This document shows, piece after piece, positions 50,473 to 61,855 of a stretch of DNA of 64,000 bases. Source of the stretch: Isoetes taiwanensis (lineage: Eukaryota > Streptophyta > Lycopodiopsida > Isoetales > Isoetaceae); the NCBI GenBank assembly GCA_021234155.1, contig JAJEKV010000409.1, positions 124,001-188,000 of the forward strand, given 5' to 3'. Every line of letters begins with the position of its first letter. Position 1 is the first letter of the stretch. Both the position numbers and the translations under genes were made by a program. The notes beneath the pieces were generated by a model. That model worked only from the letters and a program-made list of their open reading frames with translations, did no database searches and was not told the origin of the DNA.

Positions 50473-50898
50473 ATGTTCCAATTTTTGAAGGACGTCAAAA
50501 GCATGTGGGCCAATCTCAAATTCATGATTTTGGTTGTTTTGGATCCATGTAGCAGAGAAGGAGCGTCTCTATTTTGTCATCCAAGCCAGCAAATGCTCAA
50601 TGGCAAGGACAAATGTTCCAAGTATCAATTCTGCTGTAGCCCTTCTAACATATTTGTACCTCATGGAAAGACAACATGCCAAGTGTTGCAAAGGGTGATT
50701 CGGGATTACAAAACCATGGTATTTGACCTGTATTTTGGGAAATGCGCAGCTTTGTTTAAACATGTCAAAGTTAAAGATAATGAGAAGTTAAAGTGCGGAC
50801 AAATTGAATCGATAGATGATAATCAAGCATTACCTCATAGTTGTAGATTGACATGTTCAGATAATGATGAGAGTATTCCCATGCTCATGGAACCATGA
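50473..50898 (+). CDS. Unrecognised 141-codon ORF
   Basis: Open from 50473 to TGA-terminated MLMEP at 50896-50898; the first ATG is near the start. Content is plausible protein (cysteine-rich middle CSKYQFCCSPSNIF, then VLQRVIRDYKTMVFDLYFGK), but no known family is recognised and the length could arise by chance in this base composition. Possibly an exon or a transposon remnant. Confidence 0.22.
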   Translation: MFQFLKDVKSMWANLKFMILVVLDPCSREGASLFCHPSQQMLNGKDKCSKYQFCCSPSNIFVPHGKTTCQVLQRVIRDYKTMVFDLYFGKCAALFKHVKVKDNEKLKCGQIESIDDNQALPHSCRLTCSDNDESIPMLMEP

Positions 50899-51199
50899 AT
50901 GGGGTGACAAAACTGTCACCTTAGATCTCCTTGGGATTTTTTAAGAAAACATTATTTATGGGTTCTTATAAGAAGACTTGAAATCTATTTTTGCCATGGT
51001 GGCGTGCAGGCATGTGCAATGAGAGAATATCTATGCAAGAAGATCAAGTTGCCGAAATACTCAGATTCAAAATAATAATTTGAAGTGTACATGTGAGTTT
51101 GCCATGATGTTTTGCGTTTGTATTATTGTCTCTCTAATCTTTATCAATCACGGCATTTAGTTTTTGGTAGGTTCACAAAGGCTATATACCAATGAAACC
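50899..51199. other. No supported gene
   Basis: AT-rich spacer without motifs. Confidence 0.5.
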
Positions 51200-52010
51200 C
51201 ACTGGGACTGACTTGCTTCATTCAACATTGTCCATCATAATTTTGGATATAAGGAGGCAGTACCCTTTTAGAATTGTTGATAGCTTCATAGTAAGTGCTT
51301 GGTTCTTCCTTGATGGTAGGGCTAGCCACAGCCAAATATACTGAACTTCAAGGTTTTCTATTGCTCATATAGTCCAGCATCTTTTTGGTGGGACTTCGGA
51401 GTCTCGTAGAGTCTCCGTGGAGTAGCTGCTTGGGGCAAGTCCACGGGAGCAGCCTCAATGTTGATGTCATGTCCACTTGATTTTGGATCAAAGGGTATTT
51501 CATCCTCAACCAAGAGGTGTATTTGAGGAGAGATCTTCTTTTTCTTTATTTGATTCAAAGCTTGCTGTATCATGTTCCAGTGCGGTGGTCAGAGGAGGGA
51601 CAAAAGGGTTCCCTTTGCCATGTCCAATGCTAAAATCTTGCTCATCAAACAATACACTCCTTGGTATGATAATGTTGGAAACGAATAATTTATATCCCTA
51701 TTGTTTCTCCCTATCCCACAAACATGCAGCAAGTGGCAGCGCTAGATAATTTTCCTGCTTTGCATTCACCTTTTGACAAGTGAACATAATATATGTACCC
51801 AAATATTTTGAGTACCTCAATAGTATGTTTAAGACCAGATTATGCTTTCCCCAGAATACATTTTTGAACTACCTCTGTACTCTGTTGATGATATATGCTA
51901 CAATATTCACTGCCTTTGCCCAGGATTTATAGTCAATATGGAAGGAGAATCTTTTCTTCATTTAATTATGTCTATATATTCTTTTGTTTCTGGACTTTAT
52001 AAAGGATGAA
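51200..52010 (-). mobile_element. Ty1/Copia retrotransposon fragment (fossil)
   Basis: Read on the minus strand, the 51.78-52.0 kb part gives WAKAVNIVAYIINRV, the conserved end of Copia integrase. It is followed by worn sequence resembling the connector to reverse transcriptase (FDPKSSGHDINIEAAP near 51.45 kb). No LTRs were found, so it is an internal fragment only. Broken many times, old. Confidence 0.62.
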
Positions 52011-52269
52011 CAATTTTATTAGGAAAAGGAAAAGAAAGCACTGGATCAACATACTAGATTGTACATTAATCGAGAGAAGGGAGGGACAAGAAAAACCAAC
52101 ATCTACTTTTGTAACGATCAGCTTGTAATAGCCAAAGTGCAGAAAAACTCTCGAGAATCCCTTGAGGCATGAGCTTTTACAAGATCAAAAATATCGAAAT
52201 CAAATATTAATTGATTAAATTGTACATGAATGTGCCAAAGCATTGCTCAAATTGAAAATAGAAAGTGCT

Positions 52270-52548
52270 TTAGGTAGAACAGGGGAGCTGCTGCAGATCA
52301 CAGGCATGGCCAACTCGCTTAGAATCAGCAATAAGCCTGGGCGGAAGGGATTTGTAGCAGCCACACAGATCCTCGGGCTTGGAATTCTTGAGCGTATCAC
52401 AACATTCTCTGGTAGGGGGAGTATTTCCAAGCACAGCAGGTGCACAAAACATGACGACATTGCTACAAACATTCCCTTGGCCCTCCACTTCTGCAACCAT
52501 TGCCACAACCACCAACATAAAAATAAGCACTACCAACCCCCTTCCCAT
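52270..52548 (-). CDS. Secreted 8-cysteine lipid-transfer-like protein
   Basis: On the minus strand, ATG at 52548 (MGRGLVVLIFMLVVVAMVAE) gives 92 residues to TGA at 52270. The N-terminal 23 or so residues form a signal peptide ending EVEG/QG. The mature part has the plant eight-cysteine motif C-x6-C-x13-CC-x11-CxC-x18-C-x6-C, the fold of non-specific lipid-transfer proteins and related inhibitor/2S albumin proteins, which bind lipids in a hydrophobic cavity in the cell wall space. The CxC centre is Gly rather than a hydrophobic residue, and the spacing to cysteine 7 is shorter than in type 2 LTPs, so the subtype is open. ATGs at 52566 and 52587 are in frame but sit too close to, or inside, the TATA box. 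No intron, no defects: the best intact host gene here. Confidence 0.88.
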   Translation of the reverse strand: MGRGLVVLIFMLVVVAMVAEVEGQGNVCSNVVMFCAPAVLGNTPPTRECCDTLKNSKPEDLCGCYKSLPPRLIADSKRVGHACDLQQLPCST

Positions 52549-52585
52549 TTTTCCTTGCTCTTCCATATCAACGTTTTTGCTTTGC

Positions 52586-52592
52586 ATTTATA
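52586..52592 (-). promoter_or_regulatory. TATA box of the lipid-transfer-like gene
   Basis: TATAAAT on the minus strand, 38 bp before the ATG at 52548. A start of transcription about 30 bp downstream would fall between the 52566 and 52548 ATGs, which favours 52548 as the start codon. Confidence 0.55.
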
Positions 52593-52599
52593 GTACTAG

Positions 52600-53899
52600 T
52601 TTGGCATCCCTTTTTTTTCCTTTGATGGCTAGAATTTGGCATCTTATTCCTGCCATAATCCCCCAAATAAATAATCCAATCCGCCCGTGCTCTCGAGGAC
52701 ATTCTCCTTCCCTGCCCACATTTTTTGTCCCTCCTCCTTGTTCCTTCTTTCATGTATATGCTCCACCGTTTAGTTTCAACGTGCCATCCATGTGCTTATA
52801 CTTAAATAAATGATATTGGCCACTTGAATGTGAAGAGAACTTTTTCTACTATATACTTGTTTTGCGCAACATGGTTGTCACCATCATCCTTTGGGTGTTG
52901 TACATCATCCTTTGCCATTTCATTCTTGGATTCTTGTTCTAGATCCTCTAATTCTCTAGATATACTAAAATTTGGGAAGGCATAGTTCTCTTTATATGGA
53001 GCATATGGAGCATAGTTCTAGGGAAAAAATGTCCAACCGATATTAAAGTACAAAGATGCTGATTTTTTGTGGAATCAATGATTTTGGAATGCATCCTTCA
53101 ACAAAAATCACCCAAAATGGTCAGCCCATTTCACACATTATTAGACTACAAGGAAAATAATTATAGTGACTCCCATGATGTCAACAACGTTAATAACTAT
53201 AAGTCGATTCATCAAATCTCTTTTTGCCTAATAGATTGGGGGTGTAAGGTTCTAAATTTATAGAAAGTAAAAACATGGACAATACCAACAACACAATGGT
53301 TTCGGTCTAGATCCATGCCTTTGAGCAATAAGTATATGTAGAGTAGAAAATGCATGAAAAATTGGTAATTTATTAATACTAGCCAAAACATTAATGGTAT
53401 GTAGTAATTTCTCCTAATTTAAAAAACAGTCTTTTCTTTTTATGAATCTTGACATGGAGTGGAGCAAGATCAAGATTAAGGCTGAGACCATAATTACTCC
53501 ATCTCTCTACCTCCACCCCAAGTCTATGCGAATTGAGTCACATCCTACTATTGGTGTGCCCTTTTTCAATGGCCCAAAATTGGATCATGGTCCACTATTG
53601 ATGGCTCTATTTTTCCTTCTTGACTGCCATCCCAGGATATGTCGTAGAGTACTACATAAACACATGCAACCTCCTATCTCTTTAGAGCAGTAGGTGCAAT
53701 ACTTGATTCAACTTTATGATCATAGCATGATTCCAAATAGCGTGCTAATACAGACAGGTCCTACATTAACTATAAAAGATGTATTATGTTGCTCAAAGCT
53801 TGCAACGACTCACGAATGGCAAGAATATAGATTTATGGGATAGCAGGCAAAATTATTGAAGGTGCTGGACCTCAGATTGTTCCAGTCTTGACTAGTAAG
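52600..53899. other. Promoter side of the LTP-like gene and AT-rich spacer
   Basis: No second gene seen. The plus-strand frame 53442-53693 has no family resemblance. Confidence 0.5.
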
Positions 53900-55430
53900 T
53901 TCAATAGATCCCTCTTGGCAGCATGACCAGAGGAATCAAGGGTGCCTGCACTTGGACGTGCATGCTATAGATCTAAGTACTCTATTATTGGTCATATTTT
54001 CACATTGCCCACCCTGTTAGAGGATAGTAGAAATAAATGACAAGATCTCTATTACTGCTTTATGAATTTTGCGAAGCCTTTTGATATAGTTCCTAGGGAG
54101 AAGCTACGTGTGAGATTGTCACAATTAGGTGTCCCTAAAAAGTTGCAAAATGAAGTCTACATAGTTTATGAAAGAATCTCAACCTGAATCCCACATCAAG
54201 CCCATCTTTCAACAATTGCATGGGAGTGTTTTCCCATACTATTTGGATTATACATTGGTCATCACAAGAACTGGCTCAACATGGAGGTGGAGGAGCCCGC
54301 CTTTGTCATCACTTCATTAGGTAGCTAATATATGCAGATGATGCGGATTTTTTAGCCTATACCCCTGCAAGTATCCAGTACCATCTGGACATGCTAGGTA
54401 CTTCTTGTTAAAACACTGAGATGGATGTCAAATTGGCGAAGACCAAGGTTCTTCTGGTATCGTCTTCTAGGCAGCATAGAAAACCTCGCTTCACTACTAG
54501 GGTCAACACATGGAGTGGTGCAAACATACATATAGCTTGGAGTGGAGTTTATAACCATCACATACTAGGAGACTTGTATCCAACAATAGGTGAACTGAGG
54601 CTAGAAGGCTTTGTATGCCATGGAGAATAATTGCCACAAAGCAGAGCTTTATGACTGGTCCCATCATGCATACTTGTGTCCCAGGGGATTCACCTATATG
54701 TATTTTGGATATAGCATCTGCATTCCTAGGGTCAGACAAAACCCCTTATCATACGCAGAAAACTGGCTTGATATACTCTTATACTCCTTATAATACAACT
54801 AGACAAGTGAAATAAATGGTAAATACCCCTTATTATAATTATGAAATAGGCAATAAAAGAACTCCTTAGCGTATACGCAGATGATTTATACGCATAACAC
54901 AAGTGAATCCCCCTTGACTTATATCAAGTTTTGGTGGAGCTGATTTTTCTATATGGAGTGGAAGTATAGGTCCAGTCATATCACTTACCACTTGGGAAAG
55001 ACTGGAACATGTCTAGAAAGCCTTTCTCTATCTGCCTCTTGGAGTCAAGTCCACAGTCCCCTATCCAATTCGTCTGTAAGACATAAGATTCCTTCCTCTT
55101 CAATGTACTGGTCTGGAATGACACATACTCTATTGTAAAAAAGATGGTCAATGTAGGGAACTATTGACTTCCAAACCTTGCCTACACAGTGGCCATGGAT
55201 CCACATCGTTTTAAAGCCCCTTCGAAGGAGAAACACACAGGCTGGTTCTCCGGATGGGAATGTGTAGGAACAAGCATGCATACGAGTGCAGAGCAATGAA
55301 AATCACACTCGGTTGAAGCAATATCTGAGTGGATGCTTCCTCAGTAAGCTTTGGAATGGCAAAGTACATTATGTAACCAAATTAGTTTCACACGTGCCTA
55401 TAGCCCACAACGATACCTGATAGCACATTT
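53900..55430 (+). pseudogene. LINE ORF2 fragment (copy D)
   Basis: Plus strand. IIGHIFTLPTLLEDSRNK (about 53980) leads into MNFAKPFDIVPREKLRVRL and QLGVPKKLQN (54064-54150), the RT block usually read as DF.KAFDTVPR. Further on are LFGLYIGHHKNWL (about 54240), ALYAMENNCHKAELYDW (about 54605) and LIFLYGVEV with LTTWERLEHV (about 54930-55010). Order and motifs match LINE C (ALYVMQNNCFRAEIHDW), so it is the same clade. Several stops and frame changes; no tail recognised before LINE E2 begins. Confidence 0.75.
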
Positions 55431-55824
55431 GTCCATGAAGATATTTTTTTAGGAACGGTCTCAGAAGCTCGGGGAGACCTTTTCAGAAGTTACAAACCCC
55501 TCCCGGATGGGAGGGAAACGTAGGTACCTCCAGTAAGGGAGATCCATCAGATGACTCTGATTTGCTTCACAATTTGATGAAGATGACGATGCAAGATATT
55601 TCAGAGATGAAAACCCTATTGATGGATTTAACAGCACAGAAGAATGAGCTTCAAGAAACCAACAGTCAATTGCAAGAAAGAAACCAAGCCTTAGAAATTG
55701 AAAAGGCGCAGGATGCTACGGAGATAAGCCGTCTCAAGGCTGAATTGAACCAAAACTCTGTATCCATGCAACAATTATAGGAAAAGAACAAATTTCTTGA
55801 ATTGGCAAAGATACAAGATGATGC

Positions 55825-57750
55825 CTGTGACCTTTGGGAGGATCTGTTAGATAAATTCTACAGAAATGTTGATTCCCTTAATTCTAAATTTTTATCTAAA
55901 AATGGGAGAGCCATTCTGGCAAATTCAGTCATTTCTTCCTCTCAGGTCTACACAATCTTCCATCATCATGGCACCTAAGAAGGTATTGGCTAAAATGCAA
56001 GGTATTATTGGAAGGTTTATTGCAGGTAGTTCTAGTAGAAGATGCTAGGTCCCAATCTCCATGGATGAATGCTGCAAGCATAAAAGTAAGGGGGGTCTGG
56101 GAGTTATCAATATTGAGAAGCACTGCTTTGGCTGCAAAATATTTCTTCAGGGCCTGCAACAACCAGATCAACCACCCTGTGAGTGTTCTCATCTCCCATT
56201 ATATTGAAAAGTGTCGTCCCTTTGGCTGGAGAAACCTCAAAATGCAGCTGCCTCATAGCATTTACTTTGACTTTACTGTCCCGGCCTCCATGCCTTTGAT
56301 TATCAAGAAATGGATCAGAGCATGGTTAAAGGTGAGAGGTATGTACACATGGAAAGAAGGTGTTTCTCGGGACCAGCCTATTTTCTGGAGTCCTTCTCTA
56401 ATCTTGGATGATCCGAATATGTGTTTAGCCACTAATTTTCCTAAATTAAAAACAGTGGACTAATAGAGGCATAATTTTTATAAGGGATATTATTGATGAT
56501 TTTTTATCAGGAATCAACCCTTAGAGATTTGGGAGAGGACTCTAGGCAGCTATTCAATAGTGTTTCTCAGAGATTGGCAATTGGAGAATGGCACAACACT
56601 AATGGGTTCTGGCACATTAATGGTTTTTGTGGATACAGAGTTAATTTGGCTTATAGGTATCTTAACAGGAACCAAGAAACATCCATTCACAATAAATGGA
56701 ATATTGATCCTGATAGAGTCTTCAGAAATTTGACCTTTATGTGGAAAAGTCCCATCCATCCAAAAATCAAGGCATTCATGTGGCAGCTTTGGCATAGAGC
56801 CCGTGCTACCAACAGAAAAAGGTGGAGGCTCAACATGTCTAATTCTGACATCTGTGTTAGATGTTTGCAGGATCATGAAAATGAAGAACATTTATTTAAA
56901 CATTGTCTATGGGCAGAATGGACTCTGGAGTTAGCAGAAACTGAGCTCAACATCCCTGGTCTAGCCGATATGCAAGCTATTGAACTTTTTTTCCCTGCCA
57001 ACCCAGTTGAATGGAGGAGATATATTCTCCTATGGAGAATGTGGAAGGGAAGAAATGCCTTGATTTTCAAGGATGAGATCGTTTGGCCCAATGCCATCAT
57101 TAAACAAGCCCAATATGACATCAATTGGGTTTTGGAAGTTTATGGCAATCAGAATTGCCTATTTTCTAATGCCTGTATTCTTACTGTTTGCAGGTAATAC
57201 TCTTATCATGTTTAAAAGGCTGAGATGGAAAAGGATGAATCTCCATGCGAATGCCTTATGGCTTACTCAGTTTGGGGTCGAGGTATCTAATGAGCACGGA
57301 GAGGAGTGTCAATGCAACTGCGCCTACACCTCCTACTTTGACGAGAAAATATATATATTGTGCACTGCAAAAGACAAAAAAGACAGATTCAATCCCGGGA
57401 AGGCTCATCTATGCAAATGCCCTTACTGCTTGTTCATTGTAGCTAACAAGGGAATGGGCAGGAAGTATCACTCTCGGAGGGAGCCTAAGAAAAGAAGATT
57501 TTCGGGTGAATACTGACCACCAGGCTAATCTTGAAACTCTTGAAATTGGATACTTTGCTATCTTTGCTATTTTTGAGCTACCAGAACTCTTTATGCTCTA
57601 TTTTGAACTTTGATAGTTCTGTTTTGATCAGGGTCCTTAACCTACCCTTTCCTAAAGGTTTTTTCTCAAAAAAGCTACTGAAAAGCTTTGCATGTAACTT
57701 TTACCATACGGATTTTAGTATACTTTAGCCTTCAATTAAAAAAAAAAAAA
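55825..57750 (+). mobile_element. LINE E1 nested in LINE E2
   Basis: 5'-truncated LINE flanked by GATGC (55820-55824 and 57751-57755), which cuts the E2 codons for KIQDDAELN. It starts in the end of the RT region (SKFLSKNGRAILANSVISSS, about 55885). The long open frame 56493-57197 covers IGEWHNTNGFWHINGFC, PKIKAFMWQLWHRA and the zf-RVT motif CVRCLQDHENEEHLFKHC (about 56850), then LLWRMWKGRNALIFKDE. The 3' UTR is about 0.5 kb and a poly(A) tail runs 57738-57750. Two frame changes lie near 56050 and 56465. The last 234 codons are intact, so the insertion is fairly young. Confidence 0.87.
57210..57516 (+). CDS. Small cysteine-rich ORF in the LINE E1 3' region
   Basis: An open frame that overlaps the end of the zf-RVT ORF (open from 57073) and continues to 57516, with a cysteine cluster (CQCNCAYTSYFDEKIYILC, CKCPYC) and a basic end. 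It may be chance openness of 3' UTR sequence or a small second ORF of this LINE family. No family recognised. Confidence 0.25.
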
Positions 57751-59665
57751 GATGCTGAACTGAATCGTTTTAGGGCAGAATTGAACCAAAACTCTGTTAC
57801 TCAGCTGCCCCAGGATTTGGTTACGCAGATTGAATCTAAAGTCTTTGATCTTTTTCGACAGGGACAAGATAGAGTCTTAGAATTAAAAGTTAGACAACAC
57901 AAAGCAAGTAACATCAAGATTTTAGATATTGAAGAGACTCCAGGTAAAAATCTATCTGATATAGTAAATGATGTGTTCAAAAACAAGATCTTTCTTCATG
58001 AACCTGGGATTCAATCTTGCTTCAGAATTGGTAGAAAAATAGAAGGACGAGACAAACTAGTTATTGTTAGATTCTTTAGTGTAGAATTGCATAATCGCGC
58101 AATGCAACATAAAGGGAATCTCAAGGGACAAAACATCTGGTTAAATGAGGATTTAACTCCTCAACAGCAAAGAGATAGAAAAGTGTTGTTGGAAGAAGTT
58201 AAGAAGTACAAAGCTGATGGGAAAACATCATACATCCTTGGAAACAAGGTCATTGTCAGAGGAAATAAAAGTACCCTCAGAGTCTTATTATGGAATATCC
58301 ATGGTACAAATGAATCTAAATTCTTAACCAGTATGGATTTGTCTAAATAGCATGATATTCTGGTCTTAGTGGAAACCTGGGAATATGACGTGAGACCATT
58401 AATTGACATCCATGGCTTCACTAAGCTTGTTACTTTGCATAACCAGAAAGGCGCCTCTCATAGAGGTTGGGGAGGATTGGCTTGCTATGTCCGCTCTTCC
58501 TGCTTTGATTCAGTGAAAATTGTGTATACCTGCCCATTCAAGCAATATCTGTGGATACGCATAGATGGGCAAACACCTCTTTACATTGCTGGTGTCTATT
58601 TTGCTCCCTTAGAGCCTATGCCTGCAAAAGTCTATGACCAACCAGAATTGGATCCGCAAGATCCCTTTTTGCATCTTACCAAAGACATTGCTAAATATCA
58701 GGCAAAGGGGTCAGTTTATGTGGCAGGAGATTTCAATGCAAGATTGGGAATGAGACAAGCTCCGCTATTTCGAGCTGATCAATGAATTTTGGCTACAGGA
58801 ATATGCAGATTTAGAACATCCTTGGAAACGTGTGTTTAATGATCATAGTAACAATGTTATGGGAAATCATGTGCTGCAGTTATGTGGAGCTCTAGAATGG
58901 ATTGTTTTCAATGGTATTCAAGCATTTCCTGATACTCAAAACTATATATGCTTTCAACCAATTGGTAGTTCTGTCGTTGATCTTCTACTAGGTAATCCTG
59001 CTTGCACAATGCTTCAAAAATTTCATGTTCTTAACAAGAAACTTGTTTCTGATCATGCACCCCTTAGCCTGACGCTAAAGGCTAATAAGTTGCCTGCTCC
59101 TAAGCAAATTTTGATGCCTCAGCACATCAAGGCTCATTATAAAAATGTAGACCACTATGCGGATGCTTTGACATGCAGACTTGAACAGGTGAAATGGCCA
59201 GCTGATGCATTTGAATACAGCCATACCCTGATTGAAAACATTCTCACAGTGGCAAAAGAAGTCTTTGGGACTACTAAACGCAGGTTCAGGCAGCACAACC
59301 AAAAGTGGTTTGACAAGAAATGAATGTTTGCTAAAAAGGCTTTGAGCGCGGCTGCTGACTACCAGCAAGTCAAAAAGGCATATAAAAAGCTTCTGAGGCG
59401 AAAGAAGAATGATTGGCAGCGCATACATGAAGCAGATTTGACTAACAGGCTACTAGAAGAGCCGAAAACGTTTTGGAACATAACAAAAAAGTCTCTTCCA
59501 AAAGCTGATTTTGCCGCAGAAGAGATGATCATTTGGCTTCGTGAACTCTTTATGGTTCCTCCTCAAAGGAAAATGATGTAGAAGTATCCTGTAAGTGAAA
59601 GCATTTTTACCCCACTGGTTGTTCAAGAAACGCTATCTCGCATGAAAAATGGCAGATCTCCTGAT

Positions 59666-61144
59666 ATAATTGGGCGAACCCTAAGGGAGGAGCCAAAACC
59701 ACCGAACTGCTGCCCAGGAGCCGATTTGATGAGGGTGAGGCCGGAAAAGCAGGGATCAGGAGTCGAATGAGTAGGTTGAGGTCGGATATGCAGGCTAAAG
59801 TTCGCACAGGGCCGGATCTACAGGGCTAAGACTGCACAAGATCAGAAATCGGTCGGGATGGAGTGCAAGGAGGTTAGCCATACTGTAGAAAAGAACAAAT
59901 GAAACCACAGTGACTAGATAAAGTAACATATTATGCCATATGTGTCAAAACTGAAGTTCATCAAAAGAAAATCCCAATATTAATCATTACATAGTAATAT
60001 GAGTTCAACCATAGAGGCATAAATGAATCGAATAAATACTGGAGCACCACAAGAGTTAGAAATTTTCAACATTTTCAAAACCAAAATATTTGTAGTAGCT
60101 AGTTGAGGATAACGCAACACAAGTTATATCGTACAAAAAAAAATAAAGAGGCCTTGTTGAGGTATTTGTTAGGAATAATGGGTAAGCCCAGGATAAGCGA
60201 TTTGTTAGAAGTAATTGTCATCCAGCATTAGAAATTAATATTGTGTGAGAATATTGACAATGTAAATGGAAAAATCGCTATCTACCAACACAATTTACAA
60301 ATCCAAAGGCCTTTTATCCAACAACAACATTTTTTCACCTATTCTCACAATGATGATCTATGAGAATGAGAATAATGCTCAAATAATTATGCAAGTAAAT
60401 TTCTAAAGCACAGTGGACAACCCAAGGACAAAATCAAAATGCAAATAAATTAAGATTGAGCAACGAGCCGTATATGGCATGCCCCAAATATAACACCCCA
60501 TGAAAGCCAATGCATGATATACCAGTCAATACGCGCATCAAATGAATATTTCGGAACAATACTGCATCGTTTAACAAATCTACAGATTGTTCTTCAGTCG
60601 TAAAAAAGAGGCAAACATAATATGGCCCAATGATAAACTAAAGGTTTGAGCGCACCACCGGGTTTAAACACATAGTCATAGAATCACCCAACTTAAATGA
60701 ATTAATGCAAAATACTGTGTATAAAAAAACGAGGGCCTAATAAAAAAGCAGGTATTTCGAATCACTGAAAGAAGCAACATCGTCAAATGTAATGTATCCC
60801 AAAAAAAATTGTTGTAAAATCGAAAAACTTAACTGAAGCACGTCCGCACTAGCTAAAGATTAGTGAGTGGTAAAAACAAAAAAGGGCTAAATACAAAACA
60901 CGAACGGTCCAATGCACATAGAACCGGTGTAGACTAGGAGAACATGCCCAAGACCAAACGTAGATGTGCCATAACCGACTTGAGCAGCGGATTTATGAAA
61001 AAAAAAGGACTCAATGAAGGCGAAGGAGAAGGAAGATGCAAATTAGTCAATGACCTTAGGAAAAGATATTGAGTTAGAGGTGACGTGGCATGTTGGTACT
61101 GGCAGGGCCGGTTACAGCCCATGGAAAGGGCGGCGTGGATGAGC
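59666..61144. other. Anonymous DNA, no gene seen
   Basis: A GC-rich segment (59666-59880) that truncates LINE E2 is followed by AT-rich DNA with no open frames of note. The abrupt GC-rich start suggests the edge of another insertion. Confidence 0.5.
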
Positions 61145-61270
61145 CGAATCAGGTTGAATCAGGTAGTCGAATCAGGCAGCGTGGATGAGCCGAATCAGGT
61201 TGGATCAGGTTGAATCAGCTGAATCAGGTTGGATCATGTTGGATCAGGGAGTTGAATCGGTTGGATCTGA
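61134..61270 (+). repeat. GAATCAGGTT minisatellite
   Basis: About ten copies of G(A/G)ATCAGG(T)T in irregular tandem order, with a longer duplicated unit GTGGATGAGCCGAATCAGGT at 61134-ish and 61180-ish. The open frame over it is repeat-derived. Confidence 0.9.
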
Positions 61271-61855
61271 AGCCGACCTGCTAAAACCCTATGAAGCAAG
61301 GCCTAATCTTACATGCAGGTGCCCGGATGCCAGGAAAGCTACCTATCGGCATGCTCCAGATGCTAAGGTAAGACAAAAAGTATCCTGCAAAAAGAAAAGA
61401 AAAAAATTGCCCCTGTGCATAAGGCCAGCATGGCTGCAGATCAGAGAAATATGAGGAATTGGAGCTTCCCCATTACTGGAGGATATGGGGTTGTATGGGC
61501 AGATAGATAGGCTTGTCATTCATCACAGCAGCAGTATACAATGTCTGAAGAATAGAGAGGGGTAGCCGACCCGGAAACAAAAGAAATGTGCACAGGCAAT
61601 ATAGAAGGGTAATGGCGACAACTTCTCATCGGGATAAAAAACCCCACCCGTTCGGATTTTCGAGGAAAACCCTAATGAGAAATGGTCGTCAGCAACCTTG
61701 AATGTGTTGTCTGGAGAACCGAAGGAGATGGGTCAATGGCGATGCCAAAAAAAGCAGGACCTCAGAAGATGGCGTAAAACCTGCAAGCAACACAAAGAAC
61801 TCTAAAAAACACACGTGAATGGTTAGAGAAATCAAATATGTAGCAGAAAAAGAGA
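61271..61855. other. Purine-rich non-coding stretch
   Basis: No gene or RNA recognised. Confidence 0.5.

Larger units (their letters stand above)
55441..59665 (+). mobile_element. LINE E2, ORF1 fused in frame to endonuclease, truncated, host of E1
   Basis: ORF1 begins by 55447 and shows a coiled coil (KNELQETNSQLQERNQALEI, about 55650). It is interrupted by LINE E1 and resumes at 57751 (DAELNRFRAELNQNS). Next comes an ORF1-type nucleic-acid-binding region (LHEPGIQSCFRIGRKIEGRD, LKGQNIWLNEDLTPQQQRDR, about 57990-58180), which continues in the same frame into an AP endonuclease: LRVLLWNIHGTN (58280), VLVETWEYD (58365), GVYFAPLEP (58590), VYVAGDFNARLG (58715), SDHAPLSLTL (59050). Then the linker to RT begins (FWNITKKSLP, about 59475). 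Single stops near 55778, 58350, 59323 and 59580 and one frame change near 58770. Cut off at about 59665 before the RT domain. Confidence 0.85.

Noticed and set aside
61185-61454. 89-codon open frame at the minisatellite
   Set aside because: Its first half is translation of the GAATCAGGTT repeat and no homology is apparent.
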